Shown: piece by piece, positions 10,494-20,397 of the stretch | Layout of the letters: the number at the start of each line of letters is the position of its first letter | Position numbering within the stretch: position 1 is the stretch's first letter | NCBI RefSeq assembly: GCF_002904345.1 | Contig: NZ_PEIH01000005.1 | Span: forward strand, 364,449-428,448 | Reading direction: 5' to 3' | DNA length: 64,000 nucleotides | DNA from: Bacteroidetes bacterium endosymbiont of Geopemphigus sp. | GTDB taxonomy: Bacteria > Bacteroidota > Bacteroidia > Flavobacteriales > Blattabacteriaceae | Translations under genes and position numbers: made by a program | The notes under the pieces: generated by a model | Told to the model about the DNA's origin: nothing | The model's input: the letters and a program-made list of their open reading frames with translations, nothing else | The model's database searches: none

Positions 10494-10976
10494 TTATAAA
10501 TAAGGAATTTTTTCCACACTATGTTTAGCGAGAATTTCAAGTACTTTAGAATGTGATTTACCATTTTGCACCTCTGGATGAATCCTTATTTTAGGGAGCG
10601 AAAGCATAAAGAGTTGATAAATATATTTAGCTACATTAACTCTAGCTTCCCCATAAGGAATCGTTAGGATCTGATCGTTTTGATCATTAAAAGATTCGCC
10701 GAACTTTACCAACAATTGCTCTTGCGAAGTTAGGGGATGTTCAAATTTATCCAAAGAATAATCACAAGTGAGCACAACGGTGCCTTTTTGTTCAAAGTTC
10801 AACAAAAGAAAATTTATATTTTTCTCTAGTTCAATATGTATATCCAGATCAGGCTGCTCAAATTGCTCATCAAATGTGAAGAGTTTAAAAAAATCTTCGT
10901 TGATTCGAAAATCAAAGAGATGATTACCGATACTTAATGTTCGGAAACAAATATCATATTTTTTTAATGTTTCCAT
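10494..10976 (-). CDS. YceD/DUF177 family protein
   Basis: 160 residues, acidic, with the DUF177 pattern: a central VVLTCDYSLDKFEHPL segment (usually with C..CL in other phyla) and the ending RVNVAKYIYQLFMLSLPKIRIHP. Members lie next to rpmF in most bacteria and in E. coli and plants are linked to 23S rRNA accumulation. The start ATG at 10976 is close to an imperfect -7 box (ATGGTTTG). Intact. Confidence 0.88.
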   Translation of the reverse strand: METLKKYDICFRTLSIGNHLFDFRINEDFFKLFTFDEQFEQPDLDIHIELEKNINFLLLNFEQKGTVVLTCDYSLDKFEHPLTSQEQLLVKFGESFNDQNDQILTIPYGEARVNVAKYIYQLFMLSLPKIRIHPEVQNGKSHSKVLEILAKHSVEKIPYL

Positions 10977-11706
10977 TGAAAGAGCAAACCATATACATTC
11001 AAGATTGCAAATTTAAAACTTTTTTTGTATAAGATATCTATCCTCATAGAGAAAATGATCATATCAGAATTAATATATTTATTTTCAATTGTTTATACAT
11101 TAACAAAGAGTTATTTTTGTTTATATTGTCTTATAAATCTACAAAATATCTGTCAAAAACTTTTATCTGAAAAAGTATGTTAGATCAATCTATCAGAACA
11201 AGTAAATACTAAATTATTTATCTTTTGTTGTTATAATTTGTAAATTATATTGAATCAATTTATGAAATGTAATTTATTGACATACTCTTCTCTAGAGTTA
11301 TCAGATGCCTTTTCAAATGGAAGCAATTCATAAATTCATATTTTTTGTTAAATCCGCTCAGAAAAAAAATCAGAATGAATCTCGATATTTTTGAAATTCA
11401 CCACTATTAACTTCCTTATTTATAGCGCTTTCTAAACCTATATTTGATACGCCCATAGATTTTTTTGGGATTCCGACGCTTATATTTTTAAACACTTATT
11501 GATTCGATCTTTTTAGTGTTTGATGTAATAAAAAGATGATCTAACAATAATTTTAATAAAAATCTTTCCATGTATATTCCCATCAACAAGCGTTTTTTAC
11601 AGAATTTAAAGCAAACCGTCGATCCATTAAAGTAAGGGACAGGATAGTAAAGGGGATCTGAACACATCTGAATTACATATTCTAATTGATTATATTAGTA
11701 ATATAT
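10977..11706. other. Intergenic stretch with no recognisable gene
   Basis: About 730 bp of strongly AT-rich sequence between yceD and a broken thioredoxin gene. I saw no protein-like frame of useful length, no RNA gene and no clear repeat on either strand. It presumably also holds the yceD promoter at its left end. Confidence 0.6.
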
Positions 11707-12288
11707 ATGAGAAAAGATTTTATTTTTTCTTATTCAATAATGGCACTGTCATTATTAATCGGATATTCAAGAAATAGTCAAGATTTAAAAATTACAAAAA
11801 AGAAACGAACGAATCTAAATAAAACAGAATCCTCAGCGGGATGGATTGATCAAAATGCACTCTCCTTCCCTCCCCATGTCAACTGGTTTATTCCAAAATA
11901 TAACACTTACAAAGCTAAAATGGAATTATTTTGACCTGGCTAAAACTCAAATCCGGACAAATGATATAAAAAGATACAATATAGAAGTGTTTTTAGGTAC
12001 CTGGTGCAAAGACAGTCAAAGAAAAGTGCCTCATTTTTTAAAAACGTTAAACGGACTAAATTATCCTAAGGAAAAACTCAAAATGTTTAGCGTAGTTAAG
12101 ATAAACGGAAAACTTGATAACAGAGAATATAACAAAAGAATAAAAAATATCCAGAAAGTACCTACTTGTTTTTTTTACAAAGACCCATCCAGGAGATGGG
12201 ACGTATCGTGGAATCACCCTACCCTTCTGGACTCGAAGGTGATATCGTATTGATCTTAGCTAGGAAAACATCATGTAAAATCCAATAA
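11707..12288 (+). pseudogene. Thioredoxin family protein, frameshifted
   Basis: Starts MRKDFIFSYSIMALSLLIGY, a signal-like N-terminus, and runs to about 11930, where a frameshift ends the first frame after KAKMELF. The second frame carries the thioredoxin-fold core with FLGTWCKDSQRKVPHFLKTL (a WCxDS redox motif, in relatives usually GTWCGDSKREVP) and KVPTCFFYKDP. A further shift near 12195 moves the end into a third frame, MGRIVESPYPSGLEGDIVLILA. The original was a periplasmic or membrane-anchored thioredoxin-like protein of about 190 residues. Two shifts make it inactive. Confidence 0.85.
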
Positions 12289-12300
12289 GTAAGGATAAAT

Positions 12301-12885
12301 GAAAAAAATTCTGATCGTGGCCTTAGTTTTTATCGGGTATTTTTTTACGAGGTATATTATTTAAATCGAAAAAATCATACAGAAATCAGCACGAAAACCT
12401 TGCTTCCTAATATATAAGCATGCAAGCAAATTAGTAATAGCGGAAGGTCATTTTTCCCATATACACACTTATAAAAACAGTAAAAAATATTTTAGCGACT
12501 TCATAAAAGTCGACAAAAAAGCTTTATTGCTAATCAACACCAAAGCCATCGTATCTTACAATATGAAAAAGTTAAAAATACAAACTAACAGTGATAAAAA
12601 AATATAACTATTCAAGCAGTTCCCACTGCAAAGATACAAATCATACCTGATATTAAATATTATGACCTCTCAGATATCTCTTTTAATAAGCTTTTCTGGT
12701 GCTGATTAAAAAAGTCAAGCAAAAGGCTTTAGAAGAGATTAGAAAAGAAATAATACATTCAGGTCTGTTAGAAATAAGTCAGAGAACGCCTTTCGATAGA
12801 GCTCGGGAAGATTTACCTATTATCGAAAATCTATGGCTGGAAAATCATCGACAAAGTCGAAATATCTACACCTTTTGAATTGTAA
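12301..12885 (+). pseudogene. DUF4230 family protein, broken
   Basis: Begins MKKILIVALVFIGYFFTRYI, a membrane anchor, then stops. The rest of a DUF4230 protein is readable across several frames: HTYKNSKKYFSDFIKVDKKA, LLLINTKAIVSYNMKKLK, AVPTAKIQIIPDIKYYDL, KKVKQKALEEIRKEIIHSG, and the C-terminal GWKIIDKVEISTPFEL ending at 12885. At least four lesions. The family has no established function. It is 12 bp behind the thioredoxin pseudogene and may have shared an operon with it. Confidence 0.75.
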
Positions 12886-12952
12886 TTTTTTTTAACAAAA
12901 AAATTATTCATTTTATTATGAAGACTTATCTAAATCAAACATCTTTGCATTT

Positions 12953-14233
12953 ATGAAAACGTACTCCGAAGATTCGATCTTTCAATGGATAAAAGAAGAA
13001 AAAGATCGACAGTTGCGCAGCATCGAGCTCATCGCCTCAGAAAATTTTGTTAGCTCTCATGTACTGAGAGCCATGGGATCTATATTAACCAACAAATACG
13101 CCGAGGGCTATCCCGGTAAACGTTATTATGGAGGGTGCGAAGTAGTAGATAAAATCGAACAAGCAGCTATAGATCGCGCGAAAAAACTTTTTGGAGCTGC
13201 CTACGCCAACGTACAGCCACACTCTGGATCTCAAGCCAATGCAGCAATATATATGGCCCGACTCAAAGCTGGCGATACTGTTCTTGGCTTTGATTTGGCC
13301 CATGGCGGACATCTCACTCATGGAGCTCAGGTGAGCTTTTCAGGAAGTTTCTACCGAGGGGTATTATATGGTCTTGACCAAAAGAGTGGATTGATCGATT
13401 ATGATCGCATGCTGTATCTGGCAGAAAAAGAAAAGCCAAAATTGATCATCTGTGGCGCTTCCGCTTATTCAAGAGACATCGACTATAAAAAATTCAGAGA
13501 GGCGGCCGATCGCGCGGGGGCGCTCCTTATGGCAGATATCGCTCACCCTTCAGGACTAATAGCCAAAGGACTATTGAACCATCCCTTTCCCCATTGTCAT
13601 GTAGTCACCACTACTACACATAAAACCCTACGAGGTCCCCGTGGGGGGTTAATCCTTACGGTTGAAGATTTTGAGAACTTCTGGGAAAGTACAAACCTTA
13701 AAGGACAACCCAAGAAGATTTCTCAATTAATAGATAGTGCTGTATTTCCGGGTCTACAGGGAGGGCCGCTTGAGCATATTATCGCGGCCAAAGCCGTTGC
13801 TTTTCAAGAAGCTTTGAGCGATGAGTACGCAAAATACGCAGAACAAGTCATCGTCAACGCCAAATCCCTTGCAAAAGCGTTAATGGATAAAGACTATCAG
13901 ATCATCTCGGGAGGCACAGATAACCACTGCATGCTTATCGACTTAAGAAATAAAAAAATTACCGGTAAACAAGCTGAAGCTATTTTAACAAGAGTAGATA
14001 TTACCTGTAACAAAAATATGGTTCCTTTTGATGATCAATCCCCTTTTATTACCTCAGGAATCCGACTCGGAACCGCCGCGGTCTCCACACGAGGATTAAA
14101 AGCCAAAGACATGGAAGCAATAGCTAGCTTTATCAACCAGGTAATTAACAATAAAAATGATGAAACAAAGCTCATTAAGATAAAAAATCAGGTAAATGCC
14201 ATGATGCGAGATTATCCCATTTTTCGGATGTAA
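12953..14233 (+). CDS. glyA: Serine hydroxymethyltransferase
   Basis: 426 residues, full length. It interconverts serine and glycine with tetrahydrofolate, supplying one-carbon units. Lys224 in [14 protein letters not shown] is the pyridoxal-phosphate lysine; [13 protein letters not shown] near residue 49 and the [12 protein letters not shown] segment (Asp of the cofactor ring) are intact. A near-match -7 box, CATCTTTG, ends 5 nt before the ATG, so a very short 5' leader is possible. The gene converges on the porin gene through a shared terminator-like hairpin. Confidence 0.97.
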   Translation: MKTYSEDSIFQWIKEEKDRQLRSIELIASENFVSSHVLRAMGSILTNKYAEGYPGKRYYGGCEVVDKIEQAAIDRAKKLFGAAYANVQPHSGSQANAAIYMARLKAGDTVLGFDLAHGGHLTHGAQVSFSGSFYRGVLYGLDQKSGLIDYDRMLYLAEKEKPKLIICGASAYSRDIDYKKFREAADRAGALLMADIAHPSGLIAKGLLNHPFPHCHVVTTTTHKTLRGPRGGLILTVEDFENFWESTNLKGQPKKISQLIDSAVFPGLQGGPLEHIIAAKAVAFQEALSDEYAKYAEQVIVNAKSLAKALMDKDYQIISGGTDNHCMLIDLRNKKITGKQAEAILTRVDITCNKNMVPFDDQSPFITSGIRLGTAAVSTRGLKAKDMEAIASFINQVINNKNDETKLIKIKNQVNAMMRDYPIFRM

Positions 14234-14236
14234 AGC

Positions 14237-14265
14237 AAAAAGCCAAAGATTACCTGGTCTTTTTT
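14237..14265. terminator. Possible bidirectional terminator between glyA and the porin gene
   Basis: AAAAAGCCA (14237-14245) can pair with TGGTCTTTTT (14255-14264) with one bulged base, giving a hairpin with A and T runs on its two flanks in the 48-nt gap between convergent genes. Confidence 0.45.
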
Positions 14266-14281
14266 AAAATACTGAAGGAGC

Positions 14282-15511
14282 TTAGAACATTTTTATACGG
14301 TAGCTTAAACCGAGAGAAAAAGCATTAATATTTCGATTTAAATCTTTTATGGGCTCAGCATATTTAATCTGCTGGCCTCTGTAGAGGAGATATAACCTGA
14401 GACTATTGATATCTTTAAAAGGAAAGTATTCCACGCCAAAGAGATATCCATAGGATTTTCTGAAATTCTTATTCGATATGTTACTAGTAAGACAGTCTGC
14501 GGAATAGGCCGTTTCATACATTCCTTTTATAAAAGCATTCCAGTGGGGACTAAATTGATATTTTAGTTTCAGTATGTAAGAATTATAAAGAACATTGGTA
14601 GCGATTTTATCGCTATTTCCATCTAAGCCTTTATTTTTATCCAAAGCCTTGCGAAAGGCAACCGTGCCATATTGCTCACGATCTATATCTTCATCGCCAT
14701 GAATATAATCTGCATCCACTATCAGGGGATGGAAATTAAACTGAGCACCTAGAGCTAATATTTTCCAGTATTTATTTTTAGCCTCTTGAAAAAGGGAGTA
14801 AGATGATCTTGCGTGAATTTTCTCATCCTCCCAAAGAGCACTCCAGTTAAAAGTATAGCCTAAAGGAGTTTTGGCCTCTTTTATACCCTGGGCCTCAAGT
14901 TTTTGCTTTTTTGTATTCTCATCCCCTACTTTATCATACATACTGGATAACCTATCGATCGAATTATTCAATACCTGGAATTGAAATTGATGTTTTTTAA
15001 TAGGTCTGTAGGTAAAATTCACCCCTGTATAGAAAATGTCCACATTCTGAAAAATATCAGCATACTGATAGACTACCAAAGCGTTGTAATTAGATTCAAT
15101 AGTTCCTATAGCCATCGCTTGTTTACCAGCTGTCAAAACGACTTTATCGTTAATCTTATACTCGATAAAAGCAAAATCAGTAGCTCTCGAGACCTTATCG
15201 GTGGAAGTGGCGCCGGGATCTGCGCTTTTATTCAGGCGTTGCCTGAAGCGATAAGAAACCTTATCATTTAGATTACCCATCATCTCCAAGCGAAGCTGAT
15301 CAACAGAAAAATAATAGTCTTTCCATAAGTTTTTCTCAATGGGTATATAAAAATTCGTTCGAAAATTCACGAATATACCGAAATTGTCCATCTTCTTTTG
15401 AATGATTCTTAAACGCTCCGCCACAGATTTATCTTCATTAACAGGCGTTTGGGATTTCATAAAGAGTAAATGAGAGAGAACAAAGAAGCTAAGCAATTTT
15501 ATTTTTTTCAT
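14282..15511 (-). CDS. Outer-membrane porin, phosphate-selective porin O/P-like
   Basis: 409 residues with a signal peptide (MKKIKLLSFFVLSHLLFMKS), a short coiled-coil-like stretch (about 28-45), then an outer-membrane beta-barrel with alternating strands and a terminal phenylalanine (YRIKMF), the usual barrel signal. The LTAGKQAMAIGTIESNYN and VDADYIHGDEDI segments resemble the OprO/OprP-type porins of Bacteroidota. It would form a substrate channel, possibly for anions such as phosphate; the substrate is inferred only from family likeness. No lesion is visible. Confidence 0.75.
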   Translation of the reverse strand: MKKIKLLSFFVLSHLLFMKSQTPVNEDKSVAERLRIIQKKMDNFGIFVNFRTNFYIPIEKNLWKDYYFSVDQLRLEMMGNLNDKVSYRFRQRLNKSADPGATSTDKVSRATDFAFIEYKINDKVVLTAGKQAMAIGTIESNYNALVVYQYADIFQNVDIFYTGVNFTYRPIKKHQFQFQVLNNSIDRLSSMYDKVGDENTKKQKLEAQGIKEAKTPLGYTFNWSALWEDEKIHARSSYSLFQEAKNKYWKILALGAQFNFHPLIVDADYIHGDEDIDREQYGTVAFRKALDKNKGLDGNSDKIATNVLYNSYILKLKYQFSPHWNAFIKGMYETAYSADCLTSNISNKNFRKSYGYLFGVEYFPFKDINSLRLYLLYRGQQIKYAEPIKDLNRNINAFSLGLSYRIKMF

Positions 15512-16199
15512 GGACTTTATGAATTACAGAATTAATAAATGATAAAAATTTCCCCTAAATTATTAATATTTTTTAATATTTTTTTCGAATTTTATTTTGA
15601 TTCTTCAGTTTCACCAAGAAAAAACGTTGATAAAATTCTTGCTTTCCGACGATCAATAGTTTGATCCGATGTTAAAATAATAAAATGTATCATCTGATCT
15701 TGAGTTAGCCGCATTGGTGTTTATTTTTGAAGGCCGTACTATTTGGAATACTTTGAGTTTGCGACTTTATTAAAAAGTTGAACATTTCTTTGTGTATATT
15801 ACCACTATATGATTTTTTCAGTATCGCTGACATGATAAAACATTTTTATATAGGGAGACCGTTGTAAAAATGAAGTAAAAGGAATAAGAAACCAAAAAAA
15901 TCCCCTGGACCCACCTATGCAAACCTAGGCCATTACATATTATTTATTAAATCATTTATTATCAATTGATTTATCGTTTTTGTTCATTAACAAGAGCGCA
16001 TAATAATCCCAGGGGTGGGATATAAATTGTGAACTATAGTCTCCATTAGATGTTGGGAATGTACTCACACCAACCTTTTGTATCAGGTCTTTCCCGAAGC
16101 AAACCAGTGCTTCATACTCCCAGTTCGTTCTACTACCCAGCGTTTCTTTCTGGTAAATATATTGAATAAGATGCATATTCTACTTAGATGAGTTTATAT
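15512..16199. other. Intergenic stretch, remnants only
   Basis: AT-rich DNA upstream of the porin gene. A 74-codon minus-strand frame at 15952-16176 (containing FPTSNGDYSSQFISHPWDYY) looks protein-like but matches nothing I recognise and may be the end of a lost gene interrupted by the neighbouring IS remnant. Confidence 0.4.
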
Positions 16200-16803
16200 T
16201 TTTTTCTCTCAGCCTTTTTTTGTTTCTGCTACCGTAGGGGTTCTCTTTTCTTTTCTTGGAGCTCCTTTTCTGTGCTTGAGGATTTTTCTTCTAGATCTTC
16301 TGTCTCTAAGAACTCATAGGGGGAATTACCTTCGGGACTCTAAAGGAACTCTGGGTAAGACTTGCGTCTATCATCACGCCTATTTATTACTATGACCCGA
16401 TTGTTTTTTCTAATTGTTCATTGATTTTCTTGAACAGGCGCTCGTAAGATTTTTTCGATACGAGCTCATTGCGAAATGAGCATAAGGTAGTGTGGTCGGG
16501 TATCTGATCTTCTAATCGAAATCCACAAAAGTGTGTACAACTTATTGACTCTTTTACCATCTCTTCTGTCGCTGTGTCACTCAGCGTATACCAATGGCTC
16601 AGTAAGAGAATCTTAAATAAGGATAATCCGCTGTATGCCGGCTGACCTTTGAGTCCTACGCCTTTTTGGTAGTTTTTTCTTATTTCTTTTTCTATCCGAC
16701 CCCAGTCGGATAACTTGTTTAGTTTCTCAAAAAAATTGACCTTTCCTCGTGTTGCGCTCCATATATAATTCTGTAAACTTATTTGTGCATTGCTATTGAT
16801 CAT
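16200..16803 (-). mobile_element. IS5-type transposase remnant
   Basis: The 137-residue frame 16390-16803 is the N-terminal DUF772 domain of IS5-family transposases (LKGQPAYSGLSLFKILLLSHWY, then FRLEDQIPDHTTLCSFRNEL). After its stop the reading continues in broken frames with GVMIDASLTQS, corresponding to the first catalytic Asp region (usually IVDASI), and a charged EFLETEDLEEKSS stretch. The rest of the DDE domain is absent, so it cannot transpose. I did not find convincing terminal inverted repeats. Confidence 0.85.
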
Positions 16804-17425
16804 TGACTGAGTTTTTGGGATAACATAACATAAATATATGTATCAATATATTGATATACAAATAATTAAATCATTTTCTTCGTGCAAGGTTCTCATAGGA
16901 TATATAAAAAACCTAAATCCGACGCTTGAAAACTTTCTAAGACGGGAATATGGTTCTTTGCCACTTCCGGGGAAGGAATGATAATATGATTCATCTCTAC
17001 AAGCGCGCTCCCCTGTTATAGGATTGAAACTGGGCAATCAACATCAGATTATCATAAGAGATGAGCGGCACATCAGCGCTTGTCCATAGCAACCGAAACT
17101 TCCGGTTTTTCAAGAGAAACTACACCAAAGGTCAGATTATTAACACCGATCTTAGCTGATTTATGACCTTTCCCTATAAATTCAGTTTACAGCCTTGCAG
17201 TAGCATCACCTATACTCGAGGTTATTATAAACGATTTTTTCAATTTTTATCTGAAAGACCGTATGTTGCTTAATACTAGGTGAATCATTGGATCAATTAA
17301 ATTTTACATAATGATAGTATTAATTTTTATAATGATACACAGAACAGAAATATATAATTATATTTAAGTCATAATGATCTATAAATCAACTGAAAACTTA
17401 TAATAAGTTAGCACGTAATAATTTG
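16804..17425. other. Decayed coding DNA of unknown identity
   Basis: On the minus strand, pieces such as AKIGVNNLTFGVVSLEKPEV (about 17100-17150) and NHIIIPSPEVAKNHIPVLES (about 16920-16990) look like protein but are separated by stops and shifts. I could not assign a family. The right end holds the ftsK promoter region. Confidence 0.4.
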
Positions 17426-17433
17426 TATTTTTG
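17426..17433 (+). promoter_or_regulatory. -7 promoter box of ftsK
   Basis: TATTTTTG matches the Bacteroidota -7 consensus TAnnTTTG. No good -33 TTTG is visible. Because the box lies downstream of the ATG at 17423, it argues that ftsK starts at 17468 instead. Confidence 0.5.
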
Positions 17434-17467
17434 CTCCTTAGCCTACAAAACTGTATTTTATCGTATC

Positions 17468-19723
17468 ATGTCGGAAAAACCTGCTAAAATTTCTCCTAAA
17501 AAAAAGAATCCAAATCTGTTTAAAACAATTACGGGATTGCTATTTATCACCGGGGGCATTGTTTTGTTTTTGAGCTTTTGCTCCTTTTTTCTGCACTGGC
17601 AAGAAGATCAAAGTCAATTGAGAAGTTTTCTGGATAAGTCATCTCTCGCAAAAAATATATTTGGAAAAATAGGCGCTTTTTTAGGTGATTTTTTCATTTA
17701 TAAAGGTCTGGGTCTAGGCGCTTTTGTGTTGCCTGTCTTATTTTTTCTAATCGGACTGCGCTTATGGAAAATATCTAGATTCTCTCTTAAAAAATTCTTT
17801 TTAAATACATTGTTTTTTTCTGTTTTCTTGCCCATGGTCTCAGGATTTATCCTCCCTGAAAAAACCGTACTGAGCGGCATACTTGGTTTTGAAGTAAATA
17901 GCTTCCTGAGCAGTCTTACAGGCGCACTAGGTCTTGGAATGTTGCTTTTTATTAGCCTGATGATCTATATAATCTTATTATTTAAGATAAGTCCAGAGCG
18001 ATTTACACAATTACAAGACTTTTCTTTAGCAAAAGCTAAAACCCAGGATGTTTTAAAAACATCTAAGCCTCCTCAAATTTTAACGAGCGATAATGCAAGT
18101 CTATCTGAAAAAATGAATTTGAAAACAAAACCTAATAGCCCTGTGAAAATCTCTGAAGATGAAAAAGAGTCCGTAGAGATGATCGTCGGAAATCCTGAAA
18201 AAAAAGCTGATCCCGCAGAACAATTACAAAAGTATGAGCAGAGTCCTCTTTTGCAAAGAACCGGCGAGCGGGAAGATTTTACACCGCCCACTCTAGAATT
18301 GTTGAAACCATCAAAGGGTGCCTTGCAAGATATCGCTATCAATCAAAAAGAGCTTGAGGTGAACAAAGATAAAATCGTCGATACCCTTCGACATTACAAA
18401 ATAGGTATCAAGAAAATTAAAGCCACTATAGGACCAAGCGTTACGCTTTATGAGATCATACCACAAGATGGTATACGCATTTCCAAAATCAAAGGGCTCG
18501 AAGATGATATAGCGTTAAACCTGGCAGCCCTGGGCATTCGAATCATCGCACCGATTCCAGGCCGGGGAACGATAGGAATAGAAGTGCCTAACAGCAATCC
18601 TGCTGTGGTGTTTATTCACTCGGTGCTTTCTTCTGAAAAGTTTCGATACAGCAAAATGGAACTGCCCATTGTTCTGGGGAAAACCATTTCAAATGAGACT
18701 TTTATGGCAGATTTAGCTAAAATGCCTCATTTACTTATGGCGGGAGCTACCGGACAAGGAAAATCCGTAGGTCTGAACGCTATTATCGTAGCGCTTCTTT
18801 ATAAAAAGTCTCCAAAGGATTTAAAATTTGTAATGATTGATCCAAAAAAAGTAGAACTCTCTCTTTACAAAAAGATCGAACGTTATTACCTGGCTAAGGT
18901 ACCCGATACTAAAGAGGCCATCATTACCGATACCTCTCAGGCTAAAGACGTGCTTAATTCACTGTGCAAAGAAATGGATCGTCGTTATGATTTGTTAAAG
19001 CAAGCTATGGTTCGCCATATAAAGGAATACAATGCTAAAGCTGGGCATATGCCTTATATCGTACTGATTGTAGATGAGTTTGCAGATCTGATCATGACCG
19101 CTGGCCGGGAAATAGAAATTTACATCGCGCGTCTGGCACAGCTAGCAAGAGCTGTAGGGATCCATCTGATCATTGCTACCCAACGGCCTTCGGTAAATGT
19201 AATTACAGGTTTGATCAAGGCCAATTTTCCAGCGCGCATAGCTTTCCGGGTTACCTCTAAGATCGATTCAAGAACCATTCTCGATGTATCGGGAGCTGAA
19301 CAGCTCATAGGAAAGGGGGATATGCTTTTTTCCAATGGAAATGAATTAATCCGCTTACAATGTCCTTTCATCGAAACCCATGAGGTAGAAGAAATCGTCA
19401 ACTTCTATGAAAGCAAAAAAATCGACGTTGAACAATGGAAACTGCCTAAACCTGATCAGCAAGAATCCAAAGGAGACCTTCCGATAAGCTCCTTTGGAGA
19501 ACGCGATCCGCTTTTTGGTGAAGCAGCGCGCCTGGTGGTCAGCACCCAACAAGGTTCTACCTCTTTGCTTCAGCGCAAACTCTCGGTAGGCTATTCCCGA
19601 GCGGCTAAAATCGTCGACCAACTCGAAGAAAACGGTATACTAGGGCCTTTTGAAGGAAGCAAGGCGAGACAAGTGTTGCTCTCGGATATAGAAAGCTTAC
19701 AATCGCCTCATGAAAAAAAATAA
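17468..19723 (+). CDS. ftsK: DNA translocase FtsK
   Basis: 751 residues from the ATG at 17468; an upstream ATG at 17423 would add 15 residues but overlaps the -7 box. Four N-terminal membrane segments (about 20-175) anchor it at the septum. A charged linker leads to the motor with Walker A GATGQGKS and Walker B YIVLIVDEFADLIM, and a C-terminal winged-helix gamma domain (LLQRKLSVGYSRAAKIVDQLEENG) that reads oriented chromosome sequences. It pumps the chromosome termini apart during division. lolA follows within a few bases. Confidence 0.95.
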   Translation: MSEKPAKISPKKKNPNLFKTITGLLFITGGIVLFLSFCSFFLHWQEDQSQLRSFLDKSSLAKNIFGKIGAFLGDFFIYKGLGLGAFVLPVLFFLIGLRLWKISRFSLKKFFLNTLFFSVFLPMVSGFILPEKTVLSGILGFEVNSFLSSLTGALGLGMLLFISLMIYIILLFKISPERFTQLQDFSLAKAKTQDVLKTSKPPQILTSDNASLSEKMNLKTKPNSPVKISEDEKESVEMIVGNPEKKADPAEQLQKYEQSPLLQRTGEREDFTPPTLELLKPSKGALQDIAINQKELEVNKDKIVDTLRHYKIGIKKIKATIGPSVTLYEIIPQDGIRISKIKGLEDDIALNLAALGIRIIAPIPGRGTIGIEVPNSNPAVVFIHSVLSSEKFRYSKMELPIVLGKTISNETFMADLAKMPHLLMAGATGQGKSVGLNAIIVALLYKKSPKDLKFVMIDPKKVELSLYKKIERYYLAKVPDTKEAIITDTSQAKDVLNSLCKEMDRRYDLLKQAMVRHIKEYNAKAGHMPYIVLIVDEFADLIMTAGREIEIYIARLAQLARAVGIHLIIATQRPSVNVITGLIKANFPARIAFRVTSKIDSRTILDVSGAEQLIGKGDMLFSNGNELIRLQCPFIETHEVEEIVNFYESKKIDVEQWKLPKPDQQESKGDLPISSFGERDPLFGEAARLVVSTQQGSTSLLQRKLSVGYSRAAKIVDQLEENGILGPFEGSKARQVLLSDIESLQSPHEKK

Positions 19724-19731
19724 AATTGCTT

Positions 19732-20397
19732 ATGAAAGGAAACAGTAACATAATAAAATGCTATGCTGTATTGATTTTATACCTTATCGGGCCGGAGATT
19801 TCCATGGGACAAAATTCTAAAAACCAAGCGGAAAAAATTTTAAATAAGGCATACGAAAAAATTAAAAACGTACCTACCCTTTATATGCGCTTTACTTATC
19901 AGCGTAAAAATAAAAAGGGTGAGCTTTTAAATTCTGAAAGTGGAAAAGTATACGCAGCAGGTAATCGATACCGGCTTTCTCTGATGGAAATCATACAAAT
20001 AGGGGATGGGAAAAAAATTTACACCATATCAAGTAAAGACAAAGAAGTGACGATATCAAGCGCTGAGGGTATTGAAAATATTCTCTCTCCAGTTCAAATG
20101 CTTTCAAATTATATACAAATGTTCAATATTGAAAAAAGCATTCAATATAAAAAAGGCTCGAGAAAAATATTGCTTTTTTTAAAGCTTACACCCAAAAAAG
20201 AAAGCCCTGTAAAAGAATTGCTCATCGGCTTGGATCCTGAAAATAATGATCTTAAGGAAATTCACGAATTAGAAAACGATAATTATACTACCAGTATTCT
20301 TATTAATGAATACCTGCCAGGAATTATCGTATCAAAAACTTTTTTAAAATTTGAAGAAGAAGATTATCCTGATTATGTAATCACTGATATAGACTAA
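19732..20397 (+). CDS. lolA: LolA-like outer-membrane lipoprotein carrier protein
   Basis: 221 residues from ATG 19732 (a TTG two codons earlier is the alternative). A signal peptide ends near GPEISMGQ. The body has the LolA-like antiparallel sheet pattern: YMRFTYQRKNKKGELLNSES near the start and KLTPKKESPVKELLIGLD in the second half. In relatives this protein lies directly after ftsK and carries lipoproteins across the periplasm. The stop overlaps the lptG ATG by one base (TAATG), indicating translational coupling. Confidence 0.85.
   Translation: MKGNSNIIKCYAVLILYLIGPEISMGQNSKNQAEKILNKAYEKIKNVPTLYMRFTYQRKNKKGELLNSESGKVYAAGNRYRLSLMEIIQIGDGKKIYTISSKDKEVTISSAEGIENILSPVQMLSNYIQMFNIEKSIQYKKGSRKILLFLKLTPKKESPVKELLIGLDPENNDLKEIHELENDNYTTSILINEYLPGIIVSKTFLKFEEEDYPDYVITDID

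Noticed and set aside
17423-17467. Longer ftsK start at the ATG at 17423
   Set aside because: The -7 box TATTTTTG (17426-17433) lies downstream of that ATG, and MSEKPAKISPKKK at 17468 is a more typical start.
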